From Opitutia bacterium (GTDB lineage: Bacteria; Verrucomicrobiota; Verrucomicrobiia; Opitutales; Seribacteraceae), in contig NZKY01000073.1 of assembly GCA_002694035.1 (NCBI GenBank), positions 6,096 to 62,610 of the forward strand: 56,515 nucleotides of DNA, read 5' to 3'. Shown here in pieces: positions 44,163-53,851 of this stretch. How positions within the stretch are numbered: the stretch's first letter is position 1; every line of letters starts with the position of its first letter. Both the position numbers and the translations under genes were made by a program. The notes beneath the pieces are model-generated. The model did no database searches. It was not told the origin of the DNA and saw nothing but the letters and a program-made list of their open reading frames with translations.

Positions 44163-45785
44163 TTATTTTTTTGTCTCAGACTTAATTTTTAATTCCTCAT
44201 AATCTGTAGAAAGATCTGATTGATTCTTATCCATTGGACAGCATGGCAAAAGTAAACCAGCCTGACCGGAAGAACTGAGGGAATACCTCGAATATATCTC
44301 TTTATCAATCCTTTCTGAAATACCCCTTGGCCAAAGTCCCAAAAACAACAGGGTTACCAGAATTAAACCTGCAGGTAAGAGTTCATTTATCCCAAGATCT
44401 AGAATCTTTTTATTTCCCGTGTTTTCCTTAAGTTCATCAGAAACCTGACCAAAAAAGATTTTGGAAACAGCCCTCAAGCCAAAAATCGCCGAGATGATAA
44501 TCCCCACGGCAGCTAGTATCAGAAATATATGATTTTCAGCATTCTCCCCAAGAGAAAGGAAAACACCCAGTTCACCCCAAAAATTACCAAACCCCGGCAA
44601 ACCGATTGTAGCTAGAGAAGCGGCCACGAAACAACAAGCTAGAATAGGAGTTTTTTCTGCAAGACCTCCCATCTGAGACATTTCGAAGGTACCAGTTCTT
44701 TTGTAAATGAAGCGAGAAAGAAGAAACATCAAAGAGACTGATAAACCATGGGCAACCATCAACATAACTGCGGAACCAGCACCAAGAGCTGAACAGACTC
44801 CAACACCTAAGAAACAATAGCCCATATGCATTACTGAGCCATAACCAATCATACTTTTTAAATTGGTTTGAGCTAAAGTAACTAGACCGACAAACAAAAC
44901 ATTTCCTAATGCGAGCCAAAGAAGATAAGGACTCCACTCCAGTGCTCCACTAGGTAAAAGAGGAACGGCAATCTGGATAAGTCCGTACAAACCGAATTTT
45001 TTGAGGACTCCAGCATGAAGCATCGAAACGGAGGTAGGTGCGACTTCATAACCCTTTGCAGCCCAGGTATGAAAAGGAAAAAGGGCAACTAATATACCAA
45101 AGCCCAAGAGCAATAGTCCAAATATTTTAAATTGTGAGGATTCAGTCAGCATAGCCTCAGATAGGGCAAGGCTGAGAGATGGAAAATCAAACTTTTCAGA
45201 TTCAACCAAAACATTTAAGGCAACTAAACCTCCGAGTGAAACAAGAGCACCAAAAGTTAGATAAATTGTAATTTCAAGTGCAACACTTCTTCTATCACGA
45301 CCACCCCAAAGACCGATCATTATGAAAGTAGGAATCAAGGCAAATTCGTGGAATAAATAATAGAAAAATAAATCAACACTTGCAAATAAGCCCATTAATC
45401 CGGACTGCATAAAAAGAAGTAAAGCGAGAAAAAGTTTAAGATTCTTTGCTCCAGAATGAATCGCGACCCATCCAGCAGATAGACCTACAATTCCAGCCAT
45501 CGCAAATAGTGGAGAAGAAACTCCATTTAAGCCTAGATGAAATGAGATTTTAAGCTCATGCAGTCCCATTTTGGGATAGAAAATTTCAAAACAATAACCA
45601 GAAACGGATCTGTCAAAATTTGCAAAGAGAATGATTCCAGCAACAAATGGGAATATGAAACCGATGCATGCAAGACTAGTGACAGTTGATTGCTTGTTCA
45701 CTAGCTTGGTAAATAAAACAAGAGAAGTAAGTGCTGGTACAATAATTGAACCGAGAAGTAAGATTTGATTAAAGTTCATATCCAT
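44163..45785 (-). CDS. nuoM: NADH-quinone oxidoreductase subunit M
   Basis: This antiporter-like membrane subunit of complex I has motifs LFYYLFHEFALIPTFIMIG, FPFHTWAAKGYEVAPTSVSM, LKKFGLYGLIQI and GFGNFWGELGVF. The frame opens with TTG at 45794, overlapping nuoL, but ATG 45785 (or 45779) is the more natural start. The C-terminus carries about 35 residues beyond the usual end, including CCP and an acidic/lysine-rich tail (YEELKIKSETKK) that should be exposed outside the membrane. The operon position between nuoL and nuoN is standard. Confidence 0.93.
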   Translation of the reverse strand: MDMNFNQILLLGSIIVPALTSLVLFTKLVNKQSTVTSLACIGFIFPFVAGIILFANFDRSVSGYCFEIFYPKMGLHELKISFHLGLNGVSSPLFAMAGIVGLSAGWVAIHSGAKNLKLFLALLLFMQSGLMGLFASVDLFFYYLFHEFALIPTFIMIGLWGGRDRRSVALEITIYLTFGALVSLGGLVALNVLVESEKFDFPSLSLALSEAMLTESSQFKIFGLLLLGFGILVALFPFHTWAAKGYEVAPTSVSMLHAGVLKKFGLYGLIQIAVPLLPSGALEWSPYLLWLALGNVLFVGLVTLAQTNLKSMIGYGSVMHMGYCFLGVGVCSALGAGSAVMLMVAHGLSVSLMFLLSRFIYKRTGTFEMSQMGGLAEKTPILACCFVAASLATIGLPGFGNFWGELGVFLSLGENAENHIFLILAAVGIIISAIFGLRAVSKIFFGQVSDELKENTGNKKILDLGINELLPAGLILVTLLFLGLWPRGISERIDKEIYSRYSLSSSGQAGLLLPCCPMDKNQSDLSTDYEELKIKSETKK

Positions 45786-45790
45786 CAAAT

Positions 45791-47635
45791 TCAATTACCA
45801 AAGATTCCGGAAGCATAGATCAGAAACCCGATCGTACCAGCGATGAACCAAAATGAATAAGAATGAATCTTTCCAGTGTAGAAAGTTTTTCCAAGCAAAG
45901 CAAACAATCCAGAAATTCCTGCAGCACCCCTTACCATTAGCCCCGAAATAAACAACAATTCCATCACTTCGATAAAGCGACAAAATGGATCTTGAATACG
46001 ATTTACATAAAACCTGTAGATTTCATCAAAGAAAAGCTTACTACTACACAGTGCAAAAAATAAAGGTACTTTTTCAGACAAGGGATCAACTTGATTAACT
46101 TTTCCAAAAAACAGTTTTGCAGATATACAACCAATCACCCAAGCTAAAGTACCCAGGACAATCATCCACATATGACCGGGCATCGCTCCGACCCTTTCAA
46201 TGTCAGGGATTATGGATTCGACTATAGAATAAGGATAAAGAGAATGGAAACCGCCAAAAACGGATAGAACAGCCAAAAGGATCAAGGGTCCAGTCATCAA
46301 AATGCTACTCTCATGAGCGTGGGAAGAATTGCTTGATCGAGAATCCCCTTCAAAAGTAATAAAATAGAGTCGGAACATGTAAAAGGAGGTAAGTATTGCA
46401 CCAGCGTACAATAATAGAAAAATTGGCATATTGTTATTATATGCACCTAAGAGGATCGCATCTTTACTAAAATAACCGGATAGAAAATTAACACCAGAAA
46501 TAGCTAAAACCCCGATCAAAAAAGTAATAGCAGTGATGGGCATTTTCTTTCTTAATCCACCGTATTTAAAAATATCCTGTTCATGGTGACAGGCATGTAT
46601 GACAGAACCCGAGCCAAGAAACATTAAAGCTTTAAAAAAGGCATGAGTCATAAGATGGAAAAGAGCAATTCCTGGCATACCCAGACCAAAAGCAGCAGCC
46701 ATATAACCGAGTTGAGAAAGTGTTGAATAAGCAAGTATCTTCTTGATGTCTCTCTGGGCAAGGGCACAAAAACCAGCATAAAGACCCATGCATGCACCAA
46801 GTATGGCAATCAAACTTAATGATTGTGGGGTGAACATGAAATCGATTCTAAGAAGAAGATATATACCGGCGGCTACCATGGTCGCTGCATGGATCAGAGC
46901 GGAAACAGGTGTTGGACCGGCCATGGCATCAGGTAACCAAACATGTAAAGGAAACTGAGCAGATTTGCCGATAAAACCACAGGCTAAGGCAAGACCAATT
47001 GCAGTGGTTACCAAAGTTGGGTCGAAATCAATCATATCAGCTAGCTCTGTAAGATTGACCGTTCCAACACTCCAGTAAGTCAGCACGATTCCAATAAGAA
47101 AACCAAAATCACCAACGCGGTTTACAATAAATGCTTTTCTGGAAGCTTTGGACGCTTCCTCAGTTTTAAAATAGTGGGAAATTAGAAGATAAGAACTGAA
47201 ACCAACTAATTCCCAAAATACAAAAATCATGATTAAATTATCGGCAATGGTAATACCGATCATTGAAAACATAAAAATTGACAAACCTCCAAAATATCGG
47301 GCTTTCGCATCGTCATCAGCCATATATCCCAAACTGAAAATATGAATCAGAAAACCAACAAAAGAGACCACAAAGAGTAACAAACGAGCTGGTGCATCAA
47401 TAAGAAACCCAAAAGTGAGTTCCCAACTTGCCATCTTCATCCAAACTGCCTGCCAAGAAAAAACCTCTTTATCTCCAGTGAAGATTAGAAACAAGGAAAA
47501 GACTAAAATTCCTGCAGAAGTGGAAACGGATAAAAGGGAGGCAATATTACCGGAATTACGAAGAAAAAATAGCGTTACAAATGCGGAAAGAAGCGGAAGA
47601 AGCAAAAGACTAAAGACAACAATTTCTTTTTCCAT
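45791..47635 (-). CDS. nuoL: NADH-quinone oxidoreductase subunit L
   Basis: This is the distal proton-pumping subunit of complex I, with its long lateral helix near the C-terminus. The 614 residues equal the usual 600-620. Motifs are FVFWELVGFSSYLLI, FIGKSAQFPLHVWLPDAMAG, TPVSALIHAATMVAAGIYLL and KKILAYSTLSQLGYM. The frame is open further to 47740, but ATG 47635 (MEKEIVVFSLLLLP) is the true start, four bases after the nuoK stop. The TGA lies just before the nuoM start. Confidence 0.95.
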   Translation of the reverse strand: MEKEIVVFSLLLLPLLSAFVTLFFLRNSGNIASLLSVSTSAGILVFSLFLIFTGDKEVFSWQAVWMKMASWELTFGFLIDAPARLLLFVVSFVGFLIHIFSLGYMADDDAKARYFGGLSIFMFSMIGITIADNLIMIFVFWELVGFSSYLLISHYFKTEEASKASRKAFIVNRVGDFGFLIGIVLTYWSVGTVNLTELADMIDFDPTLVTTAIGLALACGFIGKSAQFPLHVWLPDAMAGPTPVSALIHAATMVAAGIYLLLRIDFMFTPQSLSLIAILGACMGLYAGFCALAQRDIKKILAYSTLSQLGYMAAAFGLGMPGIALFHLMTHAFFKALMFLGSGSVIHACHHEQDIFKYGGLRKKMPITAITFLIGVLAISGVNFLSGYFSKDAILLGAYNNNMPIFLLLYAGAILTSFYMFRLYFITFEGDSRSSNSSHAHESSILMTGPLILLAVLSVFGGFHSLYPYSIVESIIPDIERVGAMPGHMWMIVLGTLAWVIGCISAKLFFGKVNQVDPLSEKVPLFFALCSSKLFFDEIYRFYVNRIQDPFCRFIEVMELLFISGLMVRGAAGISGLFALLGKTFYTGKIHSYSFWFIAGTIGFLIYASGIFGN

Positions 47636-47639
47636 GGTA

Positions 47640-47948
47640 CTAATTTTTAAGTAAGGAAATATCCTCTGAAAAAACGCTTTTTCTTTTCTTGTAAAGAGCA
47701 ACCAATAAAGCCAATCCCACAGCAACCTCAGTTGCAGCAACGGTCATAATAAAAAATACAAATAGACTACCATCTAAATTACCTGAAGCACGTGAAAAGG
47801 ATACTAATGCAACATTGATTCCGTTTAGCATTAATTCAAGAGACATCAAGACAAGCAAGAGATTACGCCTGAGAACAACCCCAAAAAAACCAACCGAGAA
47901 AAGCAGAAATGCTAATATTAAATAATGCTGTGGTGTAATGGATTCCAT
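47640..47948 (-). CDS. nuoK: NADH-quinone oxidoreductase subunit K
   Basis: The 102-residue subunit has three transmembrane helices: YLILAFLLFSVGFFGVVL, LLVLMSLELMLNGINVAL and the third near 60-85. The conserved glutamate in SLELMLNGIN and the second one in AATEVAVGLALLVAL belong to the proton channel. Its length matches the family (about 100). ATG at 47948, two bases after the nuoJ stop. Confidence 0.95.
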   Translation of the reverse strand: MESITPQHYLILAFLLFSVGFFGVVLRRNLLLVLMSLELMLNGINVALVSFSRASGNLDGSLFVFFIMTVAATEVAVGLALLVALYKKRKSVFSEDISLLKN

Positions 47949-47950
47949 CC

Positions 47951-48508
47951 CTAGTTTTCTTTATCGACTGACAATGATTTCTTGCTAAGCACGATTACTC
48001 CGATCATTGCCGCAAGCAAAAGGAATCCAGCAACTTGCAAAGGCAACATATATTTTGTGAATAAACCAAAGCCAAAATTCTTAACCGAATTTGAAAATAA
48101 TAAAAAATTACCGGATACTGCCTTGTCTGTTTGTAAGGTGGGCCAATTTGCAGAATGAGAAACATCAATTTGTACAAATTGAATTAATAAAACTGATAAA
48201 ATACCAAAAGATAAACAACCTGCCAGACCTGAAATCATTTTGATGCGAGAGACCTTTCCCCCTTCAGGACCAACGTCCAAGAGCATAATAATGAAAAGGA
48301 ATAGTACCATAACGGCACCCGCGTACACTAAAACCTGTAAAATTGCTAAAAAGAATGCTTCCAGCAAGACAAACAAAGCAGCCACACTAACAAGGGAAAC
48401 GATCATAAATAAGGCTGCAGAAACGGGGTGTCGAGACAAGACCATTAAAATACCACCGCCAAGTGCAAGGGTGGAGAAAAAATAAAATAGTAAATCAACC
48501 GTGTTCAC
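47951..48508 (-). CDS. nuoJ: NADH-quinone oxidoreductase subunit J
   Basis: The 185-residue membrane subunit has about five helices and the conserved LEAFFLAILQVLVYAGAVMV (with LFLFIIMLL) of the family. It starts with GTG at 48508, the only GTG start I favour in the nuo operon. A loop of about 40 residues (VQIDVSHSANWPTLQTDKAV) lies between helices four and five, as in other NuoJ proteins. The gap to nuoI is 51 bases, one of the larger gaps in the operon. Confidence 0.93.
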   Translation of the reverse strand: MNTVDLLFYFFSTLALGGGILMVLSRHPVSAALFMIVSLVSVAALFVLLEAFFLAILQVLVYAGAVMVLFLFIIMLLDVGPEGGKVSRIKMISGLAGCLSFGILSVLLIQFVQIDVSHSANWPTLQTDKAVSGNFLLFSNSVKNFGFGLFTKYMLPLQVAGFLLLAAMIGVIVLSKKSLSVDKEN

Positions 48509-48559
48509 AGGAACGATTAGAAAACATTATAGAGGGTGGAAAGGAAAGAAAAACCGTCT

Positions 48560-49105
48560 TTAATGGTCATTCCCCAAATCCTCCTCATTCTTTTTCTTAT
48601 CCCATTTGTAATGGGCATCAGGCAGCGTTCCTCCTAACTCATAAAGTTTTTCTTTATTGTTGATCATTTCTTCTCTCGAATAACCGGAAGAAGAGTATTC
48701 ATCTTGCAAAAAAATGGCTTCTTCAGGACAAACCTCTTGGCAATAACCGCAATAAATACAACGAAGCATATTGATCTCAAATTCCTGAGGTGCTTTTTCG
48801 ACATGCGCTCGATCGGTTTCCCCTTCTGGAACAGATCCAGGTGTGATTCGAATAGCTTTTGGAGGGCAGACAAATTCGCAAAGCTGACAAGATACACACT
48901 TTTCTCTGCCATTAGGGTCTTTGACCAGAGTGGGAATCCCACGGTAATTTTTGGGAATAGCAGGCTTTTCTTCAGGATATTGCAGGGTCACTTTTTCTTT
49001 AAACATATTGGAAAAAGTAGTTTTGAGACCGGTTGCAATCTGCGGAAGATAGGTTCTTTCAGAAAGGGAAAGTGGTTTGCGTTCTAGAACTACAGTTTTA
49101 GCCAT
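48560..49105 (-). CDS. nuoI: NADH-quinone oxidoreductase subunit I
   Basis: This ferredoxin-like subunit carries clusters N6a and N6b in the arm that leads electrons to quinone. Two 4Fe-4S motifs are present: CVSCQLCEFVCPPKAI and CIYCGYCQEVCPEEAIF. The 181 residues agree with the family. The C-terminal tail after the clusters is charged (KWDKKKNEEDLGNDH). It starts seven bases after nuoH. Confidence 0.95.
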   Translation of the reverse strand: MAKTVVLERKPLSLSERTYLPQIATGLKTTFSNMFKEKVTLQYPEEKPAIPKNYRGIPTLVKDPNGREKCVSCQLCEFVCPPKAIRITPGSVPEGETDRAHVEKAPQEFEINMLRCIYCGYCQEVCPEEAIFLQDEYSSSGYSREEMINNKEKLYELGGTLPDAHYKWDKKKNEEDLGNDH

Positions 49106-49112
49106 TTTGATA

Positions 49113-50231
49113 TTAAAGTGATGATTGATCTAACCAGGTTACGAGCAAGACATAAAATAATAGATTTAGGAGGGCAAGCGGAAGTAACTTTGTCCAACCT
49201 AGATTCATAACTTGGTCGTAACGAAATCGTGGTAAAGTCCACCTTATCCAAATAAAAAAGAAAATAAGAAATAAAGTTTTAGCAAGAAACCATGCGATAC
49301 CAATTATTGTTCCTATCCAATTTGCAGGCCATGGATCCGCTATCCATGGAAGAAAATGCCAGCCGCCAAGAAAAATTAAAGTGAAAATTGCTGAGCCCAC
49401 AACAATATGTGCATACTCGGCCACAAAAAAGATACCGAATTTAAAACCGCCATACTCGGTATGAAAACCTCCGACAAGATCTGTTTCGGATTCAGGCATA
49501 TCGAACGGCAATCGATTGGTCTCAGCAAACAAGGCTATCAAAAAGATAAGAGCTGACAACGGTTGAACAAGGAATAGCCAAGCTGAATTGCTTTGCGATT
49601 GAACAATATCAACTAGGCTTAAGCCAAGTAGTCCGGACCCCGGTTGAGATACCCATAAAAAAATTGGCAACAGGGATAATCCCATGGCTAGCTCATAAGA
49701 AATCATTTGAGCAGACGAACGAATACCGCCAAGAAAAGGATATTTACTATTTGATGACCAACCAGCCAAAACAATTCCGTAAACACCCAATGAAGAAACT
49801 GCCAAAATAAAAAGTATACCGACTTCAAGATTTGCGAGCATTAAAGGTACTGACTCTCCATCGCTGTTAAAAAACTCGCCGAATGGCAAAACAGTCATGG
49901 TTGTAAGAGCTGGTACCAATGCAACAATGGGGGCAAGGTTATAATAGAACTTATTTACATGTCCGGGTATAATTTCTTCTTTAAAAAGGAATTTCAAACC
50001 ATCTGCAAGAGGCTGAAAAATTCCTAATCCTTTGAGAAACCTACCAAAAAATGGAATATAACCGACAAGGGGTAATACCGTTCGGTTTGGCCCTACCCTA
50101 CCCTGCATCCATGCACTCACTTTCCTTTCTGCTAAGACAGAATATCCAGCCATAGTCATAACCGCACCTATCATCAAGAATGCAAAAAACACCTTGAGTC
50201 CGATCATGAATATAAAGTCTGGATCAAACAT
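49113..50231 (-). CDS. nuoH: NADH-quinone oxidoreductase subunit H
   Basis: This membrane subunit forms the quinone chamber with NuoB and NuoD. The 372 residues hold eight or nine helices. Conserved stretches are ERKVSAWMQGRVGPNRT, GLGIFQPLADGLKFLFKE, FDMPESETDLVGGFHTEY and RWTLPRFRYDQVMNLGWTKL. It is slightly longer than E. coli NuoH (325). It lies two bases after nuoG. Confidence 0.95.
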   Translation of the reverse strand: MFDPDFIFMIGLKVFFAFLMIGAVMTMAGYSVLAERKVSAWMQGRVGPNRTVLPLVGYIPFFGRFLKGLGIFQPLADGLKFLFKEEIIPGHVNKFYYNLAPIVALVPALTTMTVLPFGEFFNSDGESVPLMLANLEVGILFILAVSSLGVYGIVLAGWSSNSKYPFLGGIRSSAQMISYELAMGLSLLPIFLWVSQPGSGLLGLSLVDIVQSQSNSAWLFLVQPLSALIFLIALFAETNRLPFDMPESETDLVGGFHTEYGGFKFGIFFVAEYAHIVVGSAIFTLIFLGGWHFLPWIADPWPANWIGTIIGIAWFLAKTLFLIFFFIWIRWTLPRFRYDQVMNLGWTKLLPLALLNLLFYVLLVTWLDQSSL

Positions 50232-50233
50232 GG

Positions 50234-51943
50234 TTATTTAGATTTTTGTGCCTTTCTAGCTGGTGTATAGTTAAGAGCTTTCTTTTCTACAAATTCCAAA
50301 TGTGACCATTTAGATCCATCAATTAATAAACCATCTTCGGGTACATCAGAAAATGAAATTCCTTTAAGAGGACTACCGGATGACTTTCCCATTTCTTTCC
50401 AAATTGAAGATAGGTCAGGTCGATGAATGCCATCTTTCTCAAGAGATTTGATCAGAGCCGAAAGAATTTGCAGATCAGGTAAAAGACCGGCAGGACCAGG
50501 GATAGCCTGTTTAAAAGACTGAACACGGAAATTTCGGTTTATGAAACAACCAGTTTTCTCAAAAGAAGTGAGGGTGGGAATAAGAATTTTGGCTAGTTTC
50601 GATGTTTCATTCTGATGAGTACCAGCGAAAATCAAGGTAACTCCATTTAATTGATTTAAATCAATGCCAGAAGCCAGGAGATCCTCTCCAATGACCAGAA
50701 GAACATCTAATTCATTTTTGTCCAGAGACTTACTCAGACTTTCTAAATTATCGGTTGGATATCGAGATGAAAAACCACTCACTAAAGAACCTCTGAGGTT
50801 TGGGGTGCGGTCGGATGAAACAAGAATTCCATCATCTTCCCCAAAGTGCCCGCGGAGAAATTTTTTTGCTTTAGTAATTTTGGCTAATTTATTCAGTAAA
50901 AATTGTTCTTCCAAAGAAGAATGACACGATCCGACGATACCAAGCTTTTTTCCATCGACTGTATCTTTAACTGTTTCAATGGCATGGGATAAAGTGCATT
51001 CTTCCTGATCAACCTTAGCTTTCATGAGTCGATCCTCGGAGGTGACATTCTTATAAAGTTCGCGACCACTATCAGACATCCAACTATCATTCACCTCATC
51101 ATTTCTTCGAGGTGTAATTCGATGAATCACTCCCTCTCGACTTGAAACTGTAATGTTTGAACCCGCACTACTTTCAGTGCAAATACTAGAGGATTCTTTT
51201 AAAAACCAGACCCTCATTTTGAAACGAAAGTCGGTGCTCGTCAAAGCACCCACTGGGCACAAATCTACTGTATTTAAGGAATAATTATTAGAAAGTTCTT
51301 TACCTGGAAAACAAGTAAGAGTGGAGAAACTACCTCGGTCCACAAAACCCAAAACATCGTCATCCACAACTTCCTGACAAAAACGAATACACCTGGAACA
51401 CAGAATACAGCGTTCATCGTCAAGGGTCACACGTGGTCCAAGCCTTGTCCGCTTGGGTTTAACATTTTTGCGTTCAACATAACGACTGTAACCTCTTCCG
51501 TAGTCAGTCGCAAACTCCTGCAATCGACACTCTCCAGCCTGATCGCAGATTGGACAGTCAAGCGGATGATTGACGAGAAGAAATTCCATAATTCCTTCTC
51601 TCGAGTCTTTCACCATCGGAGAACTTGTCTTTACATGCATGCCCTGCGATACATTTGTTCCGCAACCAATTACAGGCTTTGGAATCCAGCCTATTTTTTG
51701 CTTTCCATGCTCATCTAAAATGGCTTCACCAGTGGCACGATCCCTCATTGGAGTACCCATTTCAACGAGACACATACGACAATTCCCAGCCACACTTAAT
51801 TTTGGGTGATAACAGTAATGGGGAACTTCTGTACCGTGTAAGGATGCAGCTTCTACCAAATTGATACCAGCTGGAACTTCCACGTCCTGCCCGTCTAGAT
51901 TAATAACCACACTGGAAGACTTTCCGTTTTTCATCATGGTCAT
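50234..51943 (-). CDS. nuoG: NADH-quinone oxidoreductase subunit G, short form
   Basis: This subunit carries the iron-sulfur chain in the peripheral arm. The N-terminal 2Fe-2S region has CYHPKLSVAGNCRMCLVEMG, the HxxxC motif has HPLDCPICDQAGEC, and a 4Fe-4S motif reads CILCSRCIRFC. A later cluster site (N7 in E. coli) is not kept: the region reads SSSICTESSAGSNITV with one cysteine. The molybdopterin-like C-terminal domain is shortened, giving 569 residues against about 900 in E. coli. The ATG overlaps the nuoF stop by four bases; in-frame ATGs at 51937 and 51934 are alternatives. Confidence 0.93.
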   Translation of the reverse strand: MTMMKNGKSSSVVINLDGQDVEVPAGINLVEAASLHGTEVPHYCYHPKLSVAGNCRMCLVEMGTPMRDRATGEAILDEHGKQKIGWIPKPVIGCGTNVSQGMHVKTSSPMVKDSREGIMEFLLVNHPLDCPICDQAGECRLQEFATDYGRGYSRYVERKNVKPKRTRLGPRVTLDDERCILCSRCIRFCQEVVDDDVLGFVDRGSFSTLTCFPGKELSNNYSLNTVDLCPVGALTSTDFRFKMRVWFLKESSSICTESSAGSNITVSSREGVIHRITPRRNDEVNDSWMSDSGRELYKNVTSEDRLMKAKVDQEECTLSHAIETVKDTVDGKKLGIVGSCHSSLEEQFLLNKLAKITKAKKFLRGHFGEDDGILVSSDRTPNLRGSLVSGFSSRYPTDNLESLSKSLDKNELDVLLVIGEDLLASGIDLNQLNGVTLIFAGTHQNETSKLAKILIPTLTSFEKTGCFINRNFRVQSFKQAIPGPAGLLPDLQILSALIKSLEKDGIHRPDLSSIWKEMGKSSGSPLKGISFSDVPEDGLLIDGSKWSHLEFVEKKALNYTPARKAQKSK

Positions 51944-53292
51944 ATTAATTGTAATGTTGGCTTATTGGAATCGCCCTTAGCCTTTTCTTCAAATTCGTCT
52001 CTGAACTTTGCTATAAAACTCTGAGTTGGCCATGCAGCAGCTTCCCCAAAAGCACAAATTGTTCTACCTTCAATCTGATTAGCAACAGAAAGAAGTAGGT
52101 CAGCATCCTCTTCTCTGGCATCACCCGAACACATTCTTTTGGTGATTTTTCTCATCCAAAGCGAACCTTCCCTACAAGGAGTGCATTGACCACATGATTC
52201 ATGAGCATAAAAGGCATTTATATTTGCCATTGCCTCTACCATGTCAACGGAGTTATCCATCACGATAATTCCACCTGAACCCGACATACTACCAGCGGAG
52301 GCAGGACCATCGAAATCCAACGGAATATCCTCAATGCCCCAGTCAAAATCAGTTCCATCTTTTAACTTTCCAGTGAATCGTTCATCCGCCCTGAGGATTT
52401 TTGAGGAGGAACCTCCTGGTATTACTGCTTTCAGGGTTCGTCCAGGTAATAATCCTCCACAAACATCATAAATCATTTCACCCAAAGTTAATGCTCCGCA
52501 TTCAAATTCGTAATAACCAGGTTTTTGGACATGTCCAGAAACACACCATATTCTAGTACCGGTATTATTGGGTTTACCAATTTTAGAAAATTCTTCTCCG
52601 CCAATTTCTAAAATATGTTTAACATTGCACAGTGTTTCCACATTATTCACAATGGTTGGGCACTGATAAAGTCCAAGAACAGCAGGAAAATAAGGGGGTT
52701 TAATTCTTGGGTTGGGTCGTTTTCCTTCAAGAGATTCAATTAAACCTGTCTCCTCTCCGCATATATAGGCACCAGCTCCTCTGTGAACGATTAAATCGCA
52801 GGAAAATTTAGAACCCAAAATATTTTCTCCGCAGAAATTTTTGGATTTCGCTTCAGCGATTGCATTCTCCAGTATTCGAGCACCCTCAAAAAATTCAGCA
52901 CGGATATAGATGAAAGCCTGCTTTGCCTGAATTGCATAAGCTGCAATCATCATGCCCTCGATGAGTTGATGTGGATCCTTGTAAATAATTTGTCTGTCTT
53001 TAAAGGTTCCAGGTTCCGATTCATCAGCATTGCAAATTAAGTAGATTGGCTTGCCCGATTTACGGTCCAAAAACTTCCATTTCATACCGGCAGGGAAACC
53101 AGCCCCTCCCCTACCCCTGACACCGGATTTTAGGACTTCCTCACCAATTTGCTCTGGCTTCATTTTGAAAGCCTTCTTTAGCATTGAATAGCCATCGTTC
53201 TTTAGATAGCAACTGATCTTGTTGGAATAAGAAGGATCGTCGGCGTGTTTTAAAATGATCCGTCTTTCTTTGGGTGTCTTCTTTTTGATCAT
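51940..53292 (-). CDS. nuoF: NADH-quinone oxidoreductase subunit F
   Basis: This subunit binds NADH and FMN and carries cluster N3. Motifs are GVRGRGGAGFPAGMKWKFL (nucleotide binding), CNADESEPGTFKDR, GAGAYICGEETGLIESLEG (FMN binding), and the 4Fe-4S ligands in ESCGQCTPCREGSLWM with a further cysteine in GRTICAFGEAAAWP. The 450 residues are typical. It is coupled to nuoE upstream and nuoG downstream by ATGA overlaps. Confidence 0.96.
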   Translation of the reverse strand: MIKKKTPKERRIILKHADDPSYSNKISCYLKNDGYSMLKKAFKMKPEQIGEEVLKSGVRGRGGAGFPAGMKWKFLDRKSGKPIYLICNADESEPGTFKDRQIIYKDPHQLIEGMMIAAYAIQAKQAFIYIRAEFFEGARILENAIAEAKSKNFCGENILGSKFSCDLIVHRGAGAYICGEETGLIESLEGKRPNPRIKPPYFPAVLGLYQCPTIVNNVETLCNVKHILEIGGEEFSKIGKPNNTGTRIWCVSGHVQKPGYYEFECGALTLGEMIYDVCGGLLPGRTLKAVIPGGSSSKILRADERFTGKLKDGTDFDWGIEDIPLDFDGPASAGSMSGSGGIIVMDNSVDMVEAMANINAFYAHESCGQCTPCREGSLWMRKITKRMCSGDAREEDADLLLSVANQIEGRTICAFGEAAAWPTQSFIAKFRDEFEEKAKGDSNKPTLQLI

Positions 53293-53846
53293 TTGTTTTG
53301 GGATTTCTTGGATTTTGAATTATTACTGACTAAAGCGTCTTCGTAGCTGGTAAATGATTTGGAGGAATCAAGTTTTTCCTCAAGGATAAGCTCAGCAAAT
53401 TCTTCCGCTTTCTTTCCTTCAATATTTTCAAATGTTTGTTCATCAACCATGACAACCGGACCTTCACCACAATCTGCGAGGCATTCCATGAATTCAATTG
53501 AAAATTCGCCATCTTCCCTAACATGACCTTCCATTACACCCAATTTTTCTTCCAAAACCTTACATGTTTTATATGAACCCCTCAGAGCACAAGGAAGAGT
53601 TCTGCAAACCCTAATGTGCTTTTTTCCCCAAGGGGTTTCCCGAAGCATCGGATAAAAGGTGATAAGTTCTTTAATATTGATGGGCTCAAGGTCTAGTTTT
53701 TCCGCAATCCAAGAACATGTTTCGTCAGAAATAGATCCGAGTTCGTCCTGAACAAAATGGATAACCATGAGGGCAGCACTTCGCTTTTCAGGGTATTTAG
53801 GAATAACCTCATCAATTTTCTTTAATGTTTCTAGAGATAATTCCAT
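53289..53846 (-). CDS. nuoE: NADH-quinone oxidoreductase subunit E
   Basis: This thioredoxin-like 2Fe-2S subunit of the NADH module has its cluster ligands in VCRTLPCALRGS and MECLADCGEGPVV. From ATG 53846 (MELSLETLKKIDEVIP) it has 185 residues; an ATG at 53864 would overlap nuoD by 13 bases. A lysine/serine-rich C-terminal tail (SYEDALVSNNSKSKKSQNK) extends beyond the usual end. Confidence 0.93.
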   Translation of the reverse strand: MELSLETLKKIDEVIPKYPEKRSAALMVIHFVQDELGSISDETCSWIAEKLDLEPINIKELITFYPMLRETPWGKKHIRVCRTLPCALRGSYKTCKVLEEKLGVMEGHVREDGEFSIEFMECLADCGEGPVVMVDEQTFENIEGKKAEEFAELILEEKLDSSKSFTSYEDALVSNNSKSKKSQNK

Positions 53847-53851
53847 ATTTA

